Positions 31,924-42,220 are shown, counted from the first letter of the stretch. The stretch is 64,000 bases of DNA from Tritonibacter litoralis (GCF_009496005.1 NZ_WIBF01000001.1:434001-498000), one strand, 5' to 3'. The notes: generated by a model from the sequence alone, not told the origin. Numbers and translations: made by a program.

Positions 31924-32759
31924 CGGATCGCCTCCAGCACTTCGACGATGCGTTCGCCGCTGTCGATCAAATCCTCGGGCGCGGCAATCGCAACCTCCGG
32001 CATGGCGGTGACCTCATAGGTGTCGAGGATGAGCACATCCATGGAATTATAAAACCGAACCTGCCAGACATGCGGCAACGCCGTTGCCGTAACCCGGCAG
32101 TTGCCATAGCCGCGCGACAGGATTTCCACCGCGCCTTGGCCCATGGCCTGTTCCAGCCAGGCCAGATCATCCTCGGTATGGGGCAGAAGGGTCAGGTTCA
32201 CCACATGAGTGTCCGTCTCTGGCGTGAAGGCCCTGGACTTGTCTTCCAGCTCCACCAACAAGGGCGGCGCATTGACCACCGATGGGGTGCGTGGTGTCTT
32301 TTCGCCAGTGGGCTCACGTTTCGCCGTAAACGCCTCATCCCGTGCGGCGCGTGGGACCGCGCCGACCTCAACTGCGTCCACATTTGCTCCGCCCAGCACC
32401 CAGACCCCGGCAAACACGCTCTCCTGCACGCCAATTGCGGGGATCGAGCGTATTTTCATAGCCACTTCGCCCTCGCCCAGGGTTTCCGCCATGAGGTCCC
32501 GGTTTTCCTTGTCGAGTGTCGACAGATCAAAGGTCTGGTTTTCGCCACCCTGCCCGACCGCAGTTGCAGCCGCGGCGATATCGGCCAAAAGGTCCAAGGC
32601 AGGTTGCAAATGGGTGGTGTCTTCGACCTCGGGCAGATGGGTTACATAGGAGCTCATGTCCTGCGGCATCTGCAAATACTTCAGCTCGTTGCCGTCCTCT
32701 TCGGAAGGTTGTGATCCTGGGCCGTACCCCATAGGGGGCATATGAAAATTGCCAACCAT
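31920..32759 (-). CDS. hupH: Hydrogenase expression/assembly protein HupH
   Basis: A 279-aa HupH/HyaF family protein that assists small-subunit maturation. The family's central region QVRFYNSMDVLILDTYEVTAMPEVA (residues about 235-259) is recognisable. The start ATG 32759 has AAGGAG eight bases upstream; the frame extends further but without support. It overlaps hupJ by four bases. Confidence 0.91.
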   Translation of the reverse strand: MVGNFHMPPMGYGPGSQPSEEDGNELKYLQMPQDMSSYVTHLPEVEDTTHLQPALDLLADIAAAATAVGQGGENQTFDLSTLDKENRDLMAETLGEGEVAMKIRSIPAIGVQESVFAGVWVLGGANVDAVEVGAVPRAARDEAFTAKREPTGEKTPRTPSVVNAPPLLVELEDKSRAFTPETDTHVVNLTLLPHTEDDLAWLEQAMGQGAVEILSRGYGNCRVTATALPHVWQVRFYNSMDVLILDTYEVTAMPEVAIAAPEDLIDSGERIVEVLEAIR

Positions 32760-32770
32760 TTTATGGCTCC

Positions 32771-33154
32771 TTACTGAACGGCTTCGGGTTGCGAGATAAT
32801 CTGGGTGATGCGCAGAACATATTCGTCCCAATCGCGCACCTTGGGCAGTGCACCGATCATCTTGCCTTCGCGGAAGAAGATCAGGCTGGGCGTTTTCAGA
32901 ACTTTGGTGTCCTGACGCAGATCAGCCTCGATCGCATCGGCCACCACTGCACAGTCAAATTTGCCCTGAAAGGCCATTCTTAGCTCGGGCAGGATCACCG
33001 CCACATCGGCGGTTTCCAGATTGCGTTTTGGGTCGCCCGGCACAAACAAGACATGTACACCCGGGCGCCCCACATACGCGGCCAGCGCCTCTTTTTCGGC
33101 CAGCAACGGCCAGCCCATTTCATCGGTCAGTCGGTCAATCAAGGGATGTGTCAT
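32771..33154 (-). CDS. hupG: Thioredoxin-like hydrogenase assembly protein HupG
   Basis: A 127-aa HyaE/HupG-family protein with a thioredoxin fold but no CxxC pair; DRLTDEMGWPLL and TPSLIFFREGKMIG are the family segments. It is thought to act as a chaperone of the Tat-exported small subunit. Its position between hupF and hupH is the conserved order. Confidence 0.92.
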   Translation of the reverse strand: MTHPLIDRLTDEMGWPLLAEKEALAAYVGRPGVHVLFVPGDPKRNLETADVAVILPELRMAFQGKFDCAVVADAIEADLRQDTKVLKTPSLIFFREGKMIGALPKVRDWDEYVLRITQIISQPEAVQ

Positions 33155-33171
33155 TTTACGTATTCCTCCGG

Positions 33172-33498
33172 TCAGCCCACTGTTTTGCCCTGCGCGGCTG
33201 CCGCCTGCAGATGGGGGGGTAAACTTGGTGTGCGCGCTTCCAGATCGGCAAAGGCATTGCCCAGATCGCCCCCCTCCATCAGAGAGCGCAGACCATCCAG
33301 CGCGTTTGATATGTTTCCGGCCTCTTCGGCACTGATCACCTCACGCGCGGCCCCCAGGAAGCTGAGCACCCAAGCGCCCGGCTCAAGCGGGCCGGTGAGT
33401 GACAGGTCAATGATCTCGACCGGTCTGTGTGCACTTTCCCTGGCCTGCGCCGCAATGCCTTCGACCGAGAGGATCTGCATGGGAATGCCAACACACAT
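33172..33498 (-). CDS. hupF: HypC-family hydrogenase chaperone HupF
   Basis: A second HypC-type protein of 108 aa, beginning MCVGIPMQI (Cys2 conserved) with [12 protein letters not shown] in the HypC core. HupF stabilises the large subunit, mainly under oxygen in Rhizobium. ATG 33498 is chosen because the family always begins Met-Cys; the frame is open further upstream into hupD. Confidence 0.95.
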   Translation of the reverse strand: MCVGIPMQILSVEGIAAQARESAHRPVEIIDLSLTGPLEPGAWVLSFLGAAREVISAEEAGNISNALDGLRSLMEGGDLGNAFADLEARTPSLPPHLQAAAAQGKTVG

Positions 33499-33502
33499 CC
33501 CC

Positions 33503-34111
33503 TTAAACCTCACTCGGGAAGAAACGATCGTCGCCGGTGCGGCACGCCTCTGCTGCGTCGGGTCGCCCTTTTTCGTAGGCGCTGCGCTGAATGGAAGGGT
33601 CAGCAATCATGCTGTCATCACCCCGCCCCTTTTCAGCAACCGCGCCCCAGATTGCGAGCTTTTCCAAAGCAATCTTAACAGCCGGTTCGATCTGGGCGGC
33701 CACGATGTCCCGCAGACCTCCGCCATAATCATCCAGTTCTTCGGGCTGGCAGCCGATCAGCGTCAGCGCTTCCGGGCAATATCCCATCAGCTGCGCTGTG
33801 GCGATCACGTCCTGAAACCCGGTCTGATGCAGGCTCATCTTCTTGGCCCCCATAAAGCGGGGCACCTCGTCATTTTCGACGATTTTCAAGGTTCCTGGTG
33901 CAAGACCGTAATCAATGGCGTCAAACACCAAAAGCGCGTCTGCCTCTTCCAGAAACGGCAAGAGATATAGCCCCTGCGTGCCACCATCCAGAACAGTTAC
34001 ATGGGGCTCGAACTTATAATTCTCGCTCAGATGTTCGACACAGCGAACCCCGAAGCCCTCATCCGCCCATAAAACATTGCCGATGCCCATCACCAGGATG
34101 CGTAACGCCAT
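33503..34111 (-). CDS. hupD: Hydrogenase maturation protease HupD
   Basis: The 202-aa endopeptidase removes the C-terminal extension of HupL after nickel insertion. The N-terminal [13 protein letters not shown] carries the conserved nickel-binding glutamate/aspartate. [12 protein letters not shown] contains the second acidic ligand and HQTGFQDV the third region. Its target, the 15-residue tail of HupL, is encoded nearby. It begins a new gene block after a 280-base gap and a hairpin following hupC. Confidence 0.96.
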   Translation of the reverse strand: MALRILVMGIGNVLWADEGFGVRCVEHLSENYKFEPHVTVLDGGTQGLYLLPFLEEADALLVFDAIDYGLAPGTLKIVENDEVPRFMGAKKMSLHQTGFQDVIATAQLMGYCPEALTLIGCQPEELDDYGGGLRDIVAAQIEPAVKIALEKLAIWGAVAEKGRGDDSMIADPSIQRSAYEKGRPDAAEACRTGDDRFFPSEV

Positions 34112-34336
34112 ATTGGCCTCCTCCAGCGCCGGAAAATTGGTTGCTAGCTTTCCGGTTTCCTCTGGAATGAAAACTATCTGGCTCAGGCATCACAGGACAC
34201 AGATTTATGGAATACCATTGAATACACTGCAATACGTTGATTTTATTCTCATTTAACCAAAAATACACATTTTCACCGCAGCTTTTGGCGGTAATCAGAC
34301 TACCACTCTAGGCAAAAACTGAAAACCCACATACCA
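34112..34336. other. Intergenic interval hupC-hupD
   Basis: This AT-rich interval contains no ORF I can support. It holds GGAATACCATTGAATAC and TTGATTTTATTC stretches and is the place where a separate promoter for hupDFGHJK-hyp could lie. No consensus -35/-10 pair is convincing. Confidence 0.3.
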
Positions 34337-34366
34337 AAGGGGCGGAACGCACTGTCCCGCCCCCTT
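34337..34366 (-). terminator. Stem-loop after hupC
   Basis: AAGGGGCGG (34337-34345) pairs with CCGCCCCCTT (34357-34366), with one extra C. It lies 26 bases beyond the hupC stop on the minus strand, and the following minus-strand sequence is T-rich. It probably separates structural and maturation gene expression. Confidence 0.6.
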
Positions 34367-34391
34367 GATTCGAGTACCGATTTCAACGCAA

Positions 34392-35168
34392 TTACGGGCG
34401 GTCGTCCTTGAAGGTCCGAGTGCCCGAGATCATGGTTGAAACCATGGACTGGCGGGACATGATGTCTTCGCGGATTGCCACATAGATGTGGATGATCATA
34501 AAGATCAGGATAAACCACATGCCCATATGGTGCAGCGAATGCACAGCCTGGGAATTACCCACAAGCGTCAGGAACCAGCCCGCCACCATATCGGCAAAAC
34601 TGCCCCGGCCTGTGCCTTCGGAATAGAGTGCCCAGCCCGAGATGATCATGAAGGTCGACCCCAGCGTGATAAACCCAAACATCGCCAGCTGTGCCAACGG
34701 GTTGTGGCCCACGTATTTCTGCGGCTCTTTCTCCAGGAACATATACCAGCGGATCTCAAAGAAGATCTCTTTCCACCAGTGTTTGTTAAACAGAGGGATA
34801 ATGAACAGCTGTTTGGCGTGATGATTGCCCGCCCAGGCCCAATACATGCGGCCAAAGAAGCCCACAGTCATGATCATACCCGCCGCAAAATGGGCAAAGC
34901 GGATATAGCCGAACACAAACTGATGGGTCGCCTCGGCGATCTGCATCGACGGCGGCGGCGAGCCAATAAACCAACCGGTCAGGCACAGCACTGTAATCGC
35001 CAGCGCATTGACCCAATGCCACAGGCGCACCGGCCATTCGTAGACAAAGACCGAGGTCCGCACACGCACGCTTTCAATGTCTTCCGCCGTTGCATCCCCC
35101 GTCAGCTGCGCGGTTTCAAGCGGCGGCGGACTTTTGGGATTTGGAATATGGATTGTATCCTCTGACAT
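34392..35168 (-). CDS. hupC: Hydrogenase b-type cytochrome subunit HupC
   Basis: The 258-aa cytochrome b anchors HupSL to the membrane and passes electrons to quinone. It has four membrane helices with haem histidines in VRLWHWVNA (near 48-56), RFAHFAAGM, and HMGMWFILIFMIIHIYVA near the C-terminus. The soluble N-terminus (30 residues) and tail are normal. It follows hupL with the 62-aa gene between them. Confidence 0.96.
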   Translation of the reverse strand: MSEDTIHIPNPKSPPPLETAQLTGDATAEDIESVRVRTSVFVYEWPVRLWHWVNALAITVLCLTGWFIGSPPPSMQIAEATHQFVFGYIRFAHFAAGMIMTVGFFGRMYWAWAGNHHAKQLFIIPLFNKHWWKEIFFEIRWYMFLEKEPQKYVGHNPLAQLAMFGFITLGSTFMIISGWALYSEGTGRGSFADMVAGWFLTLVGNSQAVHSLHHMGMWFILIFMIIHIYVAIREDIMSRQSMVSTMISGTRTFKDDRP

Positions 35169-35171
35169 GGA

Positions 35172-35360
35172 TCACTCCTCCTGACGGGAGGCGCGCCATG
35201 ACTTCAGGATCTGCACCCCAGCCCAGACAATACCCGCTGCCAAGACGGCCAAAAGGATATGCGCCAATGTGTGGCCTGCGGCCCCCGGCAGCTCTGCGTG
35301 GCCCGGATGAGCCAACGCAGGGGTTGCAGCAGTGGCAAGAACAACAGCCAGTTTTTTCAT
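35172..35360 (-). CDS. 62-aa HPGH membrane mini-protein within the hydrogenase operon
   Basis: A 62-aa protein between hupL and hupC has a signal peptide (MKKLAVVLATAATPALA), a mature N-terminus beginning HPGHAELPG, further histidines at GHTLAHI, and one transmembrane helix (ILLAVLAAGIVWAGVQIL) with a basic tail. A strong GGAGG lies upstream. The HPGH start recalls the N-terminus of HupE/UreJ nickel permeases, but the multi-helix permease body is missing. It may bind nickel or aid HupC assembly. Both ideas are inference. Confidence 0.75.
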   Translation of the reverse strand: MKKLAVVLATAATPALAHPGHAELPGAAGHTLAHILLAVLAAGIVWAGVQILKSWRASRQEE

Positions 35361-35372
35361 GATCTTCCTCCC

Positions 35373-37163
35373 TTAGCGCACTTTGACGGTGCTGAGCTCA
35401 TCGCCATCCGGCGACATGACATGTGTGGAACAGGCCAGGCAGGGGTCGAAACTGTGCAGGGTGCGCAGGATTTCCACCGGCTCTTCCGGACGTTCCATCG
35501 GTGTGTTCATCAGCGACGCCTCAAAGGCGCCGATATTGCCCTGGGTGTCGCGCGGAGAGCCGTTCCAGGTGGTTGGGACCACCGCCTGATAATTCTCGAT
35601 GCGGCCGTCCTTGATCTTGATCCAATGCCCCAGCGCACCGCGCGGTGCTTCGGTGACACCCACACCTTTGACCTCTTTGGGCCATGTGGACGGATCCCAT
35701 TTGGCCACATTGGCCGTATTCTCGTCGCCGTTTTTGATGTTGGTGATCAACTTGTTCATGAAGTGCGTCATCAAACGGCACTGGTATTCGGATTCCAGCG
35801 CCCGCGCCGCCGTCCGCCCCAAGGTCGAGAAGACTGCATCAAACGGCAGATCCATGGTGCGCAGGAAACCATCCACCTGGTTCTTGATGTCCTCGTGACC
35901 GGCGGCGTAGCCGACAATGTAACGCGCCAGCGGTCCCACCTCCATCGGATGCCCACGCCAGCGCGGCGCTTTGATCCAGGAATATTTACCAGCCTCATCC
36001 AGCTGTTTGATGTTGGTCTTGGTGCCTTTGGCATTGGGACCCAGTTCAAATTTGGGGCTGGTGTCGCCGTCCCAGGGGTGCAGACCTTTGCCCGGCTCCC
36101 CATAGGTGTACCAGCTGTGGTCCACAAACTCCTGAATTTCATCAGGGTTGCGGATGTCCACATCATGCACTTCGTTGAGGTTGCCGTTGATGATCGCACC
36201 GCGCGGCAAGTGTAGCTGACCGGCCGAGAAGTCATTGGGATGTTCGGGAATATCGCCGTAAGACAGCACCGACTGCGAAGAGATGCCGCCGCCATAAAGC
36301 CAGGATTTATAGAACCCACCAATGGCCTGCACATCCGGGATGTAGACGTTGCGGCAGAAATCCGTGGTCTGTTTGATGATGGTTTCCACCAGGTTCAAAC
36401 GTTCAATGTTGATCGCCCCCACTGCACCGGTGCTGTGAACATTGATCGGGCACGGCACGCCGCCCACCAGCCAATTGGGGTGCGGGTTCTTACCGCCAAA
36501 GATCGTGTGGATCTTGACGATCTCTTTCTGCAGATCCAGCGCTTCCAGATAGTGAGTGGTCGCCATCAGATCCGCTTCGGCAGACAGCTTATAGGCCGGG
36601 TTGTCCCAATAGCCGTTTTTGAACAGGCCAAGCTGGCCGGATTCCACGAATTTTTTCAGACGGTTCTGAACATCGCGGAAATACCCCGGCGACGACATCG
36701 GATGCGACGGCGACACGGCCTGTTGCAGCTCAGATGTTGCCTTGGGATCCGCGCGCAGCGCATTGACAGGATTGACCCAATCGAGCGCGTGCAAATGGTA
36801 GAAATGCACAACGTGGTCGTGGATATGCAGCGCCAGCTGCATCAGGTTCCGGATCGAATTGGCATTGTCCGGGATGTCGATTTTCAACGCATCCTCAACC
36901 GCACGTACAGACGTCAGCGCATGGGTGCCGGTACACACGCCGCAAACACGCTCCGCAAAGGCCCAGGCATCCCGCGGATCGCGCCCCTTCAGGATCACTT
37001 CCAACCCGCGCCACATGGTGCCGGTGGAGACTGCGTTGCGGATGACACCGTCATCATCCACGTTTACTTCGCATCGCATATGGCCTTCGATCCGGGTCAC
37101 CGGGTCCACAACAATACGGCGGCCGGAATCATCAAGGTCGAAACCATTCGGGGTCGTCGCCAT
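35373..37163 (-). CDS. hupL: Uptake [NiFe]-hydrogenase large subunit HupL
   Basis: The 596-aa catalytic subunit oxidises H2 at a Ni-Fe centre. The nickel ligands are the cysteines of RVCGVC (C74, C77) and of DPCLACSTH (C575, C578). The 15-residue tail after H581 ([15 protein letters not shown]) is the extension that HupD removes. [26 protein letters not shown] is the group 1 N-terminus. It lies 3 bases after hupS and its start is ATG 37163. Confidence 0.98.
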   Translation of the reverse strand: MATTPNGFDLDDSGRRIVVDPVTRIEGHMRCEVNVDDDGVIRNAVSTGTMWRGLEVILKGRDPRDAWAFAERVCGVCTGTHALTSVRAVEDALKIDIPDNANSIRNLMQLALHIHDHVVHFYHLHALDWVNPVNALRADPKATSELQQAVSPSHPMSSPGYFRDVQNRLKKFVESGQLGLFKNGYWDNPAYKLSAEADLMATTHYLEALDLQKEIVKIHTIFGGKNPHPNWLVGGVPCPINVHSTGAVGAINIERLNLVETIIKQTTDFCRNVYIPDVQAIGGFYKSWLYGGGISSQSVLSYGDIPEHPNDFSAGQLHLPRGAIINGNLNEVHDVDIRNPDEIQEFVDHSWYTYGEPGKGLHPWDGDTSPKFELGPNAKGTKTNIKQLDEAGKYSWIKAPRWRGHPMEVGPLARYIVGYAAGHEDIKNQVDGFLRTMDLPFDAVFSTLGRTAARALESEYQCRLMTHFMNKLITNIKNGDENTANVAKWDPSTWPKEVKGVGVTEAPRGALGHWIKIKDGRIENYQAVVPTTWNGSPRDTQGNIGAFEASLMNTPMERPEEPVEILRTLHSFDPCLACSTHVMSPDGDELSTVKVR

Positions 37164-37166
37164 CTA

Positions 37167-38261
37167 TCAGGCCTCCTCTTTTTCAGTTCGGGTTTGGGTT
37201 TTACGTTGCGCCGCCTTGAGCGCCGTGACAGCCGCATGCGCCGCGACACCAGCGCCCACCACCCCGGTTGCCGCGATGCCGATTTTGTCAGCGTTTGCCT
37301 CGACCCCGAATTGGGTCAGATCGGTTACCCGGTCATAGAAACTGCCTTGATCCCAGAAGCCATCCTCGGAACAGCCGATACAGCCATGGCCGGATTGGAT
37401 CGGGAAAGAGACACCTTCGTTCCAGCGCACGGTGGAACAGGCGTTGTAGGTGGTCGGGCCTTTGCAGCCCATTTTATAAAGGCAGTAGCCCTTGCGCGCG
37501 TTTTCATCGTCCCAGGCTTCGACGAACTGACCCGCGTCAAAGTGCGGACGGCGGTAGCATTTGTCGTGGATCCGCTGGGAATAGAACATCGCCGGGCGAC
37601 CCTGACGGTCCAGTTCGGGCAGACGGTCAAAGGTCAGCATATAGGTGATAACACCGGTCATCACCTCGGCAATCGGCGGGCAGCCCGGAACCTTGATGAT
37701 CGGCTTGTCGGTGATCACCTTGTGGACCGGAGTCGCCTGGGTCGGGTTCGGCTTGGCCGCCTGCACACAGCCATAAGAGGCGCAGGCCCCCCAGCTGATA
37801 ATCGCCTTGGCGTCCTTGGCCGCATGGCGGAGCTTCTCAACAAAGGGCTTGCCACCGGTGATGCAGTACATCCCATCTTCGTTCAAAGGCGGGTTGCCCT
37901 CCACGGCGAGGATGTAGTTACCCCTGTATTTCTCGATGGTCTCTTCAAAGGCCGCTTCGGCCGCATGACCCGCAGCCGCCATCAACGTGTCGTCGTAATC
38001 GAGCGAGATCATCGACAGCACAACATCCTTGGCCAGCGGGTGGGCGGAACGGATGAAGCTTTCAGAACAGCAGGTGCACTCCAGACCGTGCACCCAGATC
38101 ACCGGTGTGCGCGGCTTGTTTTCCATCGCATGGGCGATTTTGGGCACAAAGGACGGCGACAGGCCAAGGGCTGCTGCCGTCAGCGAACAGTATTTCATGA
38201 AGCTGCGGCGGGTAATCCCCTGCCGGCGCATCACGTCGTAAAAGGTCTCAATCTCGCTCAA
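37167..38261 (-). CDS. hupS: Uptake [NiFe]-hydrogenase small subunit HupS (TTG start)
   Basis: The 364-aa iron-sulfur subunit carries electrons from HupL to HupC and guides Tat export. The twin-arginine motif is [10 protein letters not shown] near residues 16-25. The cluster cysteines begin at [11 protein letters not shown], followed by GCKGP and [13 protein letters not shown]-terminal helix ([16 protein letters not shown]) anchors it in the membrane. A TTG at 38261 is preferred: GGGAGG lies 7 bases upstream, and [15 protein letters not shown] is the standard family N-terminus. Confidence 0.97.
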   Translation of the reverse strand: MSEIETFYDVMRRQGITRRSFMKYCSLTAAALGLSPSFVPKIAHAMENKPRTPVIWVHGLECTCCSESFIRSAHPLAKDVVLSMISLDYDDTLMAAAGHAAEAAFEETIEKYRGNYILAVEGNPPLNEDGMYCITGGKPFVEKLRHAAKDAKAIISWGACASYGCVQAAKPNPTQATPVHKVITDKPIIKVPGCPPIAEVMTGVITYMLTFDRLPELDRQGRPAMFYSQRIHDKCYRRPHFDAGQFVEAWDDENARKGYCLYKMGCKGPTTYNACSTVRWNEGVSFPIQSGHGCIGCSEDGFWDQGSFYDRVTDLTQFGVEANADKIGIAATGVVGAGVAAHAAVTALKAAQRKTQTRTEKEEA

Positions 38262-38294
38262 TGCTGGTCCTCCCAAACGCGTCTGGTGTGCGGT

Positions 38295-38315
38295 GGAATG
38301 CAGCTATCGCATTCC
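38295..38315 (-). promoter_or_regulatory. Inverted repeat in the hupS leader
   Basis: GGAATGC (38295-38301) and GCATTCC (38309-38315) are perfect 7-bp inverted copies with a 7-base spacer, 34 bases upstream of the hupS start. It may be an operator or a leader hairpin. I found no exact TTG-N5-CAA HupR site in the interval. Confidence 0.4.
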
Positions 38316-38495
38316 GTTGCATACATCAGACCAGCCCAGAGACAGCTAAAGCAATTTCAAAGCCAAAAGAGGCACATATGAAATTTCCACATTAAATATC
38401 ATAACCTTATCGGATAAAATCGGCGCAGCCATCGCAAACGCGCCGGCCAGTGGATAACCGGCTTCCAGAATATCCGGTCAATGGCTTTCCGGCTG

Positions 38496-40754
38496 TTAAA
38501 TATGGCGCGCCGCCGCAACCACCGCCTGCCCTAAGGCCAAACCACCATCATTGGCGGGGGTTTGGCGATGCAACAGGACATCATGTTGATGCAGCGATCC
38601 AACCATTAATTCCAGCAACAAAGCGTTCTGAAAGCATCCACCAGACAAAACAACCGCCTTGGCCTCTGTCTTGGCTATGGCAGTCGTCACGGCCCCCTCA
38701 AAACACCGGGCAAGCCAAAGATGAAACGCAAAGGCCAGATCGGCGAGTTCAGCTCCCGCTTTGCGCATGGTGATCAAATGGCGGATCATTTCCGACGGGT
38801 CCAAGGCCCCATCTATCATTGACGCCACAGGAACCCCAATCGCCAGGCTATCGCGACGCAACCCTGAAGACGTCCGTGCCAAAGCCTCAAGGCTCATAGC
38901 CGCCTCCCCCTCATAGCTCTGACCATCCGCGCAGTGTCCAAGGATCGCCGCCACCGCATCAAACAGCCGCCCGGCGCTGGACGACATCGGCGCATTCACG
39001 CCACGCTCTGCCGCCATCCGCGCCATGGCCAATGGCTTGTTCGCGAACAGCTCATCGGCCCAATCGGACAACCCCGCCTGATCCAGCCGGACCAACGCGT
39101 TGCGCCAAGGCTCCCGCGCGGCCATATCGCCGCCAATCAACGGCGCCGGCTTCAGCCACGCCCGTCGCTCGAATCCACGATAATCGCCAAGCAAAACCTC
39201 CCCACCCCAAAGCGTTCCGTCATCGCCAAGCCCGGTCCCGTCAAGGATGATCCCGGCCACCTTGCCCCCATCCAGAGGCCAGCCATTCTCAGCCAGACAC
39301 GAGGCAAGATGCGCGTGGTGGTGCTGCACACGCTCAAGGCGCAGCCCGTCTTGGTCTGCCCGCGCCTGACCATGTTTGGTGGCGCGATATTCGGGGTGCA
39401 AATCGACCGCCACAACCTCGGGGCGATGATCAAACAGATCCGCGTAATCCGCATCTGCTTGCAGGAAAGCGTCATAGGTCAGCGCATCGTCCAGCTCTCC
39501 CAAATGGTGACCCAACAGCGCCTGGCCATTTTTGATCAGGCAAATCGCGCCCTTCATCTGCCCGCCAAAGGCGGCAACCTGCGGAGCCTCTTCAAATCCC
39601 GGCGGAAGCGGCAAGGTTCCCGGCACCCGCCCGCGCGCCCGTCGCAGCACCATGGGCCCCTGCGAGGTGATCCGCTCCACACTGTCATCCAGCCGTCGGG
39701 CGATCTCTCGATCATGCATCAGGAACGCATCTGCAAAACCGCCGAGTTTCTCCCTTGCTTCCTCATTGTCGATGACCTGCGGCTCTCCCGACAGGTTGCC
39801 AGAGGTCATGACCAAGGGGCCATCAAAAGCGTCCAGCAGAATGTGATGCAGCGGCGTATAGGGCAACATCCACCCCAGCGTCACCTGCCCCGGCGCAATA
39901 CCATCGGGCAGTGCAGCGCCAATTCGTTCCAACAAAACGATCGGCGCCGCAGAACTGCAAAGCAGGTCGCGTTCCTGTTCGGTAGGGGCGGCATATTCAC
40001 AAACCACATCCAGCGCCCCCATCAGGGCAAAGGGCTTGCTGGGCCGGTGCTTCCGGCGGCGCAACAGGTCAATCGCTTCTGCATTGCGGGCGTCCACAGC
40101 CAGGTGAAACCCGCCCAAGCCCTTGATGGCCAATACCCGCCCGGCTTTTAGATGGCGCGTGGCTTCTGCGATGGGGTCCAAATCGGTTCGCGGCTCGATC
40201 CAGAGCTTGGGCCCACACTCCGGGCAGGCGACGGGCTGCGCATGAAACCGTCGGTCGGCGGGATCCTCATAGTCAGACCGGCAATCAGAGCACAGCACAA
40301 AAGGGGCCATGGTTGTTTTTTCACGGTCGTAGGGCAACGCCTTGAGAATGGTGAACCGCGGGCCACAATGGGTGCAATTGGCAAAGGCATAGCCAAACCG
40401 CCGTTCTTTGGGGTCACGGATCTCAGCCAGACAGGCCGGACATGTGGCAGCATCGGGGGTCACGCGCGTTTCAGCCCCCGTCCCGGTGGAGGCAGCAATC
40501 CGGAAATCTGGGCCAAAATCCCCCTGAAGCGTATGGCTTTCCACCGCATCGACCCGTGCAAGCGGTGGTGCTTCTGCGATCAAAGCGGCCTCGAACCCAT
40601 CCAGATCTGCGCCGACGGCATGGATCAAGACACCTTCTGGGTCATTCAGCACATGTCCCCGCAGACCCAAACGCCGAGCCAAAGTCCAGACAAAGGGACG
40701 AAAGCCAACACCTTGAACCTGTCCCCGCACGCGGATTGAACGTCCGTTCTCCAT
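38496..40754 (-). CDS. hypF: Carbamoyltransferase HypF
   Basis: The 752-aa HypF makes the carbamoyl precursor of the cyanide ligands from carbamoyl phosphate. Domains in order: acylphosphatase (about 1-90, RVRGQVQGVGFRPFVW), two zinc fingers (CPACLAEI, CTHCG, CSDC, CPEC; about 105-175), YrdC-like domain (195-380, KPFALM), and Kae1-like transferase domain with HHHAHLASC near 480 and LSGGCFQNALL near 715. It lies between hupV and hupS as in R. capsulatus. Confidence 0.97.
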   Translation of the reverse strand: MENGRSIRVRGQVQGVGFRPFVWTLARRLGLRGHVLNDPEGVLIHAVGADLDGFEAALIAEAPPLARVDAVESHTLQGDFGPDFRIAASTGTGAETRVTPDAATCPACLAEIRDPKERRFGYAFANCTHCGPRFTILKALPYDREKTTMAPFVLCSDCRSDYEDPADRRFHAQPVACPECGPKLWIEPRTDLDPIAEATRHLKAGRVLAIKGLGGFHLAVDARNAEAIDLLRRRKHRPSKPFALMGALDVVCEYAAPTEQERDLLCSSAAPIVLLERIGAALPDGIAPGQVTLGWMLPYTPLHHILLDAFDGPLVMTSGNLSGEPQVIDNEEAREKLGGFADAFLMHDREIARRLDDSVERITSQGPMVLRRARGRVPGTLPLPPGFEEAPQVAAFGGQMKGAICLIKNGQALLGHHLGELDDALTYDAFLQADADYADLFDHRPEVVAVDLHPEYRATKHGQARADQDGLRLERVQHHHAHLASCLAENGWPLDGGKVAGIILDGTGLGDDGTLWGGEVLLGDYRGFERRAWLKPAPLIGGDMAAREPWRNALVRLDQAGLSDWADELFANKPLAMARMAAERGVNAPMSSSAGRLFDAVAAILGHCADGQSYEGEAAMSLEALARTSSGLRRDSLAIGVPVASMIDGALDPSEMIRHLITMRKAGAELADLAFAFHLWLARCFEGAVTTAIAKTEAKAVVLSGGCFQNALLLELMVGSLHQHDVLLHRQTPANDGGLALGQAVVAAARHI

Positions 40755-40789
40755 TCACGCCTCCCAGTGCAGCGATGCAAAGCCCGCCC

Positions 40790-42220
40790 TCAGTGAACCG
40801 TGCAAACCATGCACGGATCAAAGCTGCGCACGATATGTTGAACGCTCAGCGGTGTCTCTTCCCCTTCGGCAACCGGCGCGCCAACCAAGGCAGCCTCAAC
40901 CGGACCTGGCACCCCCCGGCTGTCGCGCGGACTGAAATTCCAGGTGGTTGGTGCGATGATCTGATAGGAGGAAATTTTACCTCCTTCGATCCGCAGCCAA
41001 TGACCCAGACTGCCGCGCGCGGCTTCCACCAGCCCGATCCCCTCACCCTCCTTTGGCAGGGTCACATCACGCATAAACGCGGCCTCTGGCTGAATGCCCT
41101 GCACAAGCGCCTCTACCGCGATTTGGGTCAGAGCGATTTCCAGCATGCGCCCGACCACGCGCGCGTGGACACCGTTTTCATCTGCCAGAGCACGTGCCAA
41201 CGGGTGGCCGTCAATCACCTGCCGTGCCAAAGCACCGGTTTCGTAGACTTCCCCACCCAGGCGCGGTGCCTTGCACCAGCTATAGGCCTCCTCGCGCATG
41301 GTTTCATCCGGCACGGTCATTCCTTGCGTCGGATGGGCGGCCTCCCCCAGCATCCAGGCATGGCTCAGATCTTCCTGAAGGTTGTCCAGGGCCAAGGGCA
41401 CAAGCTGCCCCTGCTCCCACAGACCTGGGGCAAACATATGCCCATCCGCAGTTGGGTAAGCGCCGTAGGACAGATATCGCGCCTGTCCAACACCCGATGA
41501 ATTCAGGTCAAGCTCCGCAGCAATCTCCAGAAACAGCCCGATGTCGCCGGTGCGCCAGTTTTCCAGAGCCTCCGCCGAGGACAACGCTGCAAAGTCTTCC
41601 ACCGGGGCACCAAACAGATGTTCTTCGAGGTAGTGACGAAAAGTCTTGAGATCCGCCGCAATCCGGATCTTGTCCCGAAGACTGGGCGCCCGCGTGGCCC
41701 CTCCGGGTTGAATGGCCAAAGTATGCGGCCACTTGCCCCCCAAAAGCCCGACGATATGGAAAAGCTGCGCGCGCGCCTCGGTCGCGGCCCGCAAACCAGA
41801 GCCCTGTAACGCCGTAAACCGGGCAACTGCACGGTCGTGCCATGGGCGCTTGGCGTAATCCGGGCGGGCAAAATCCGGCATAAAGAAGAGATTGAAATGC
41901 GTCAGATGATCCGCGAGATTTTCCACCGCATGCAGAAGAGCGGCAACTTTCTCCCCCTCGGGCGCAGGCTCAGCCCCTGCGACATCTGCCAATGCCCGCG
42001 CCGCAGCCGCTGATTGGCTGATGGAACAAATGCCGCAGATCCGTGGCGTGATGGTCAGCGCATCAATTGGGTCTTTGCCCTGCAGGATCCGCTCGAACCC
42101 GCGAAACAGTGGCGAATTCACATAGGCCGCGCTGACATGACCCTCACTTACCTCAAGCCGGATCTCCAAATCGCCTTCAACCCGGTTAAACGGCCCCACC
42201 AACAGGGAAGTTTTGGTCAT
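40790..42220 (-). CDS. hupV: Regulatory (H2-sensing) hydrogenase large subunit HupV
   Basis: The 476-aa large subunit has active-site cysteines in RICGIC (C62, C65) and ends exactly at DPCMVCTVH (C470, C473) with no C-terminal extension. That missing extension is the mark of group 2b sensor hydrogenases, which mature without protease cleavage. With HupU it reports H2 to the kinase HupT. The ATG overlaps the hupU stop by four bases. Confidence 0.96.
   Translation of the reverse strand: MTKTSLLVGPFNRVEGDLEIRLEVSEGHVSAAYVNSPLFRGFERILQGKDPIDALTITPRICGICSISQSAAAARALADVAGAEPAPEGEKVAALLHAVENLADHLTHFNLFFMPDFARPDYAKRPWHDRAVARFTALQGSGLRAATEARAQLFHIVGLLGGKWPHTLAIQPGGATRAPSLRDKIRIAADLKTFRHYLEEHLFGAPVEDFAALSSAEALENWRTGDIGLFLEIAAELDLNSSGVGQARYLSYGAYPTADGHMFAPGLWEQGQLVPLALDNLQEDLSHAWMLGEAAHPTQGMTVPDETMREEAYSWCKAPRLGGEVYETGALARQVIDGHPLARALADENGVHARVVGRMLEIALTQIAVEALVQGIQPEAAFMRDVTLPKEGEGIGLVEAARGSLGHWLRIEGGKISSYQIIAPTTWNFSPRDSRGVPGPVEAALVGAPVAEGEETPLSVQHIVRSFDPCMVCTVH

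Noticed and set aside
36240-38381. 713-codon plus-strand open frame antisense to hupL and hupS
   Set aside because: It is a mirror of the two well-conserved hydrogenase genes in a GC-rich genome; the translation is His/Arg-rich with no domain.
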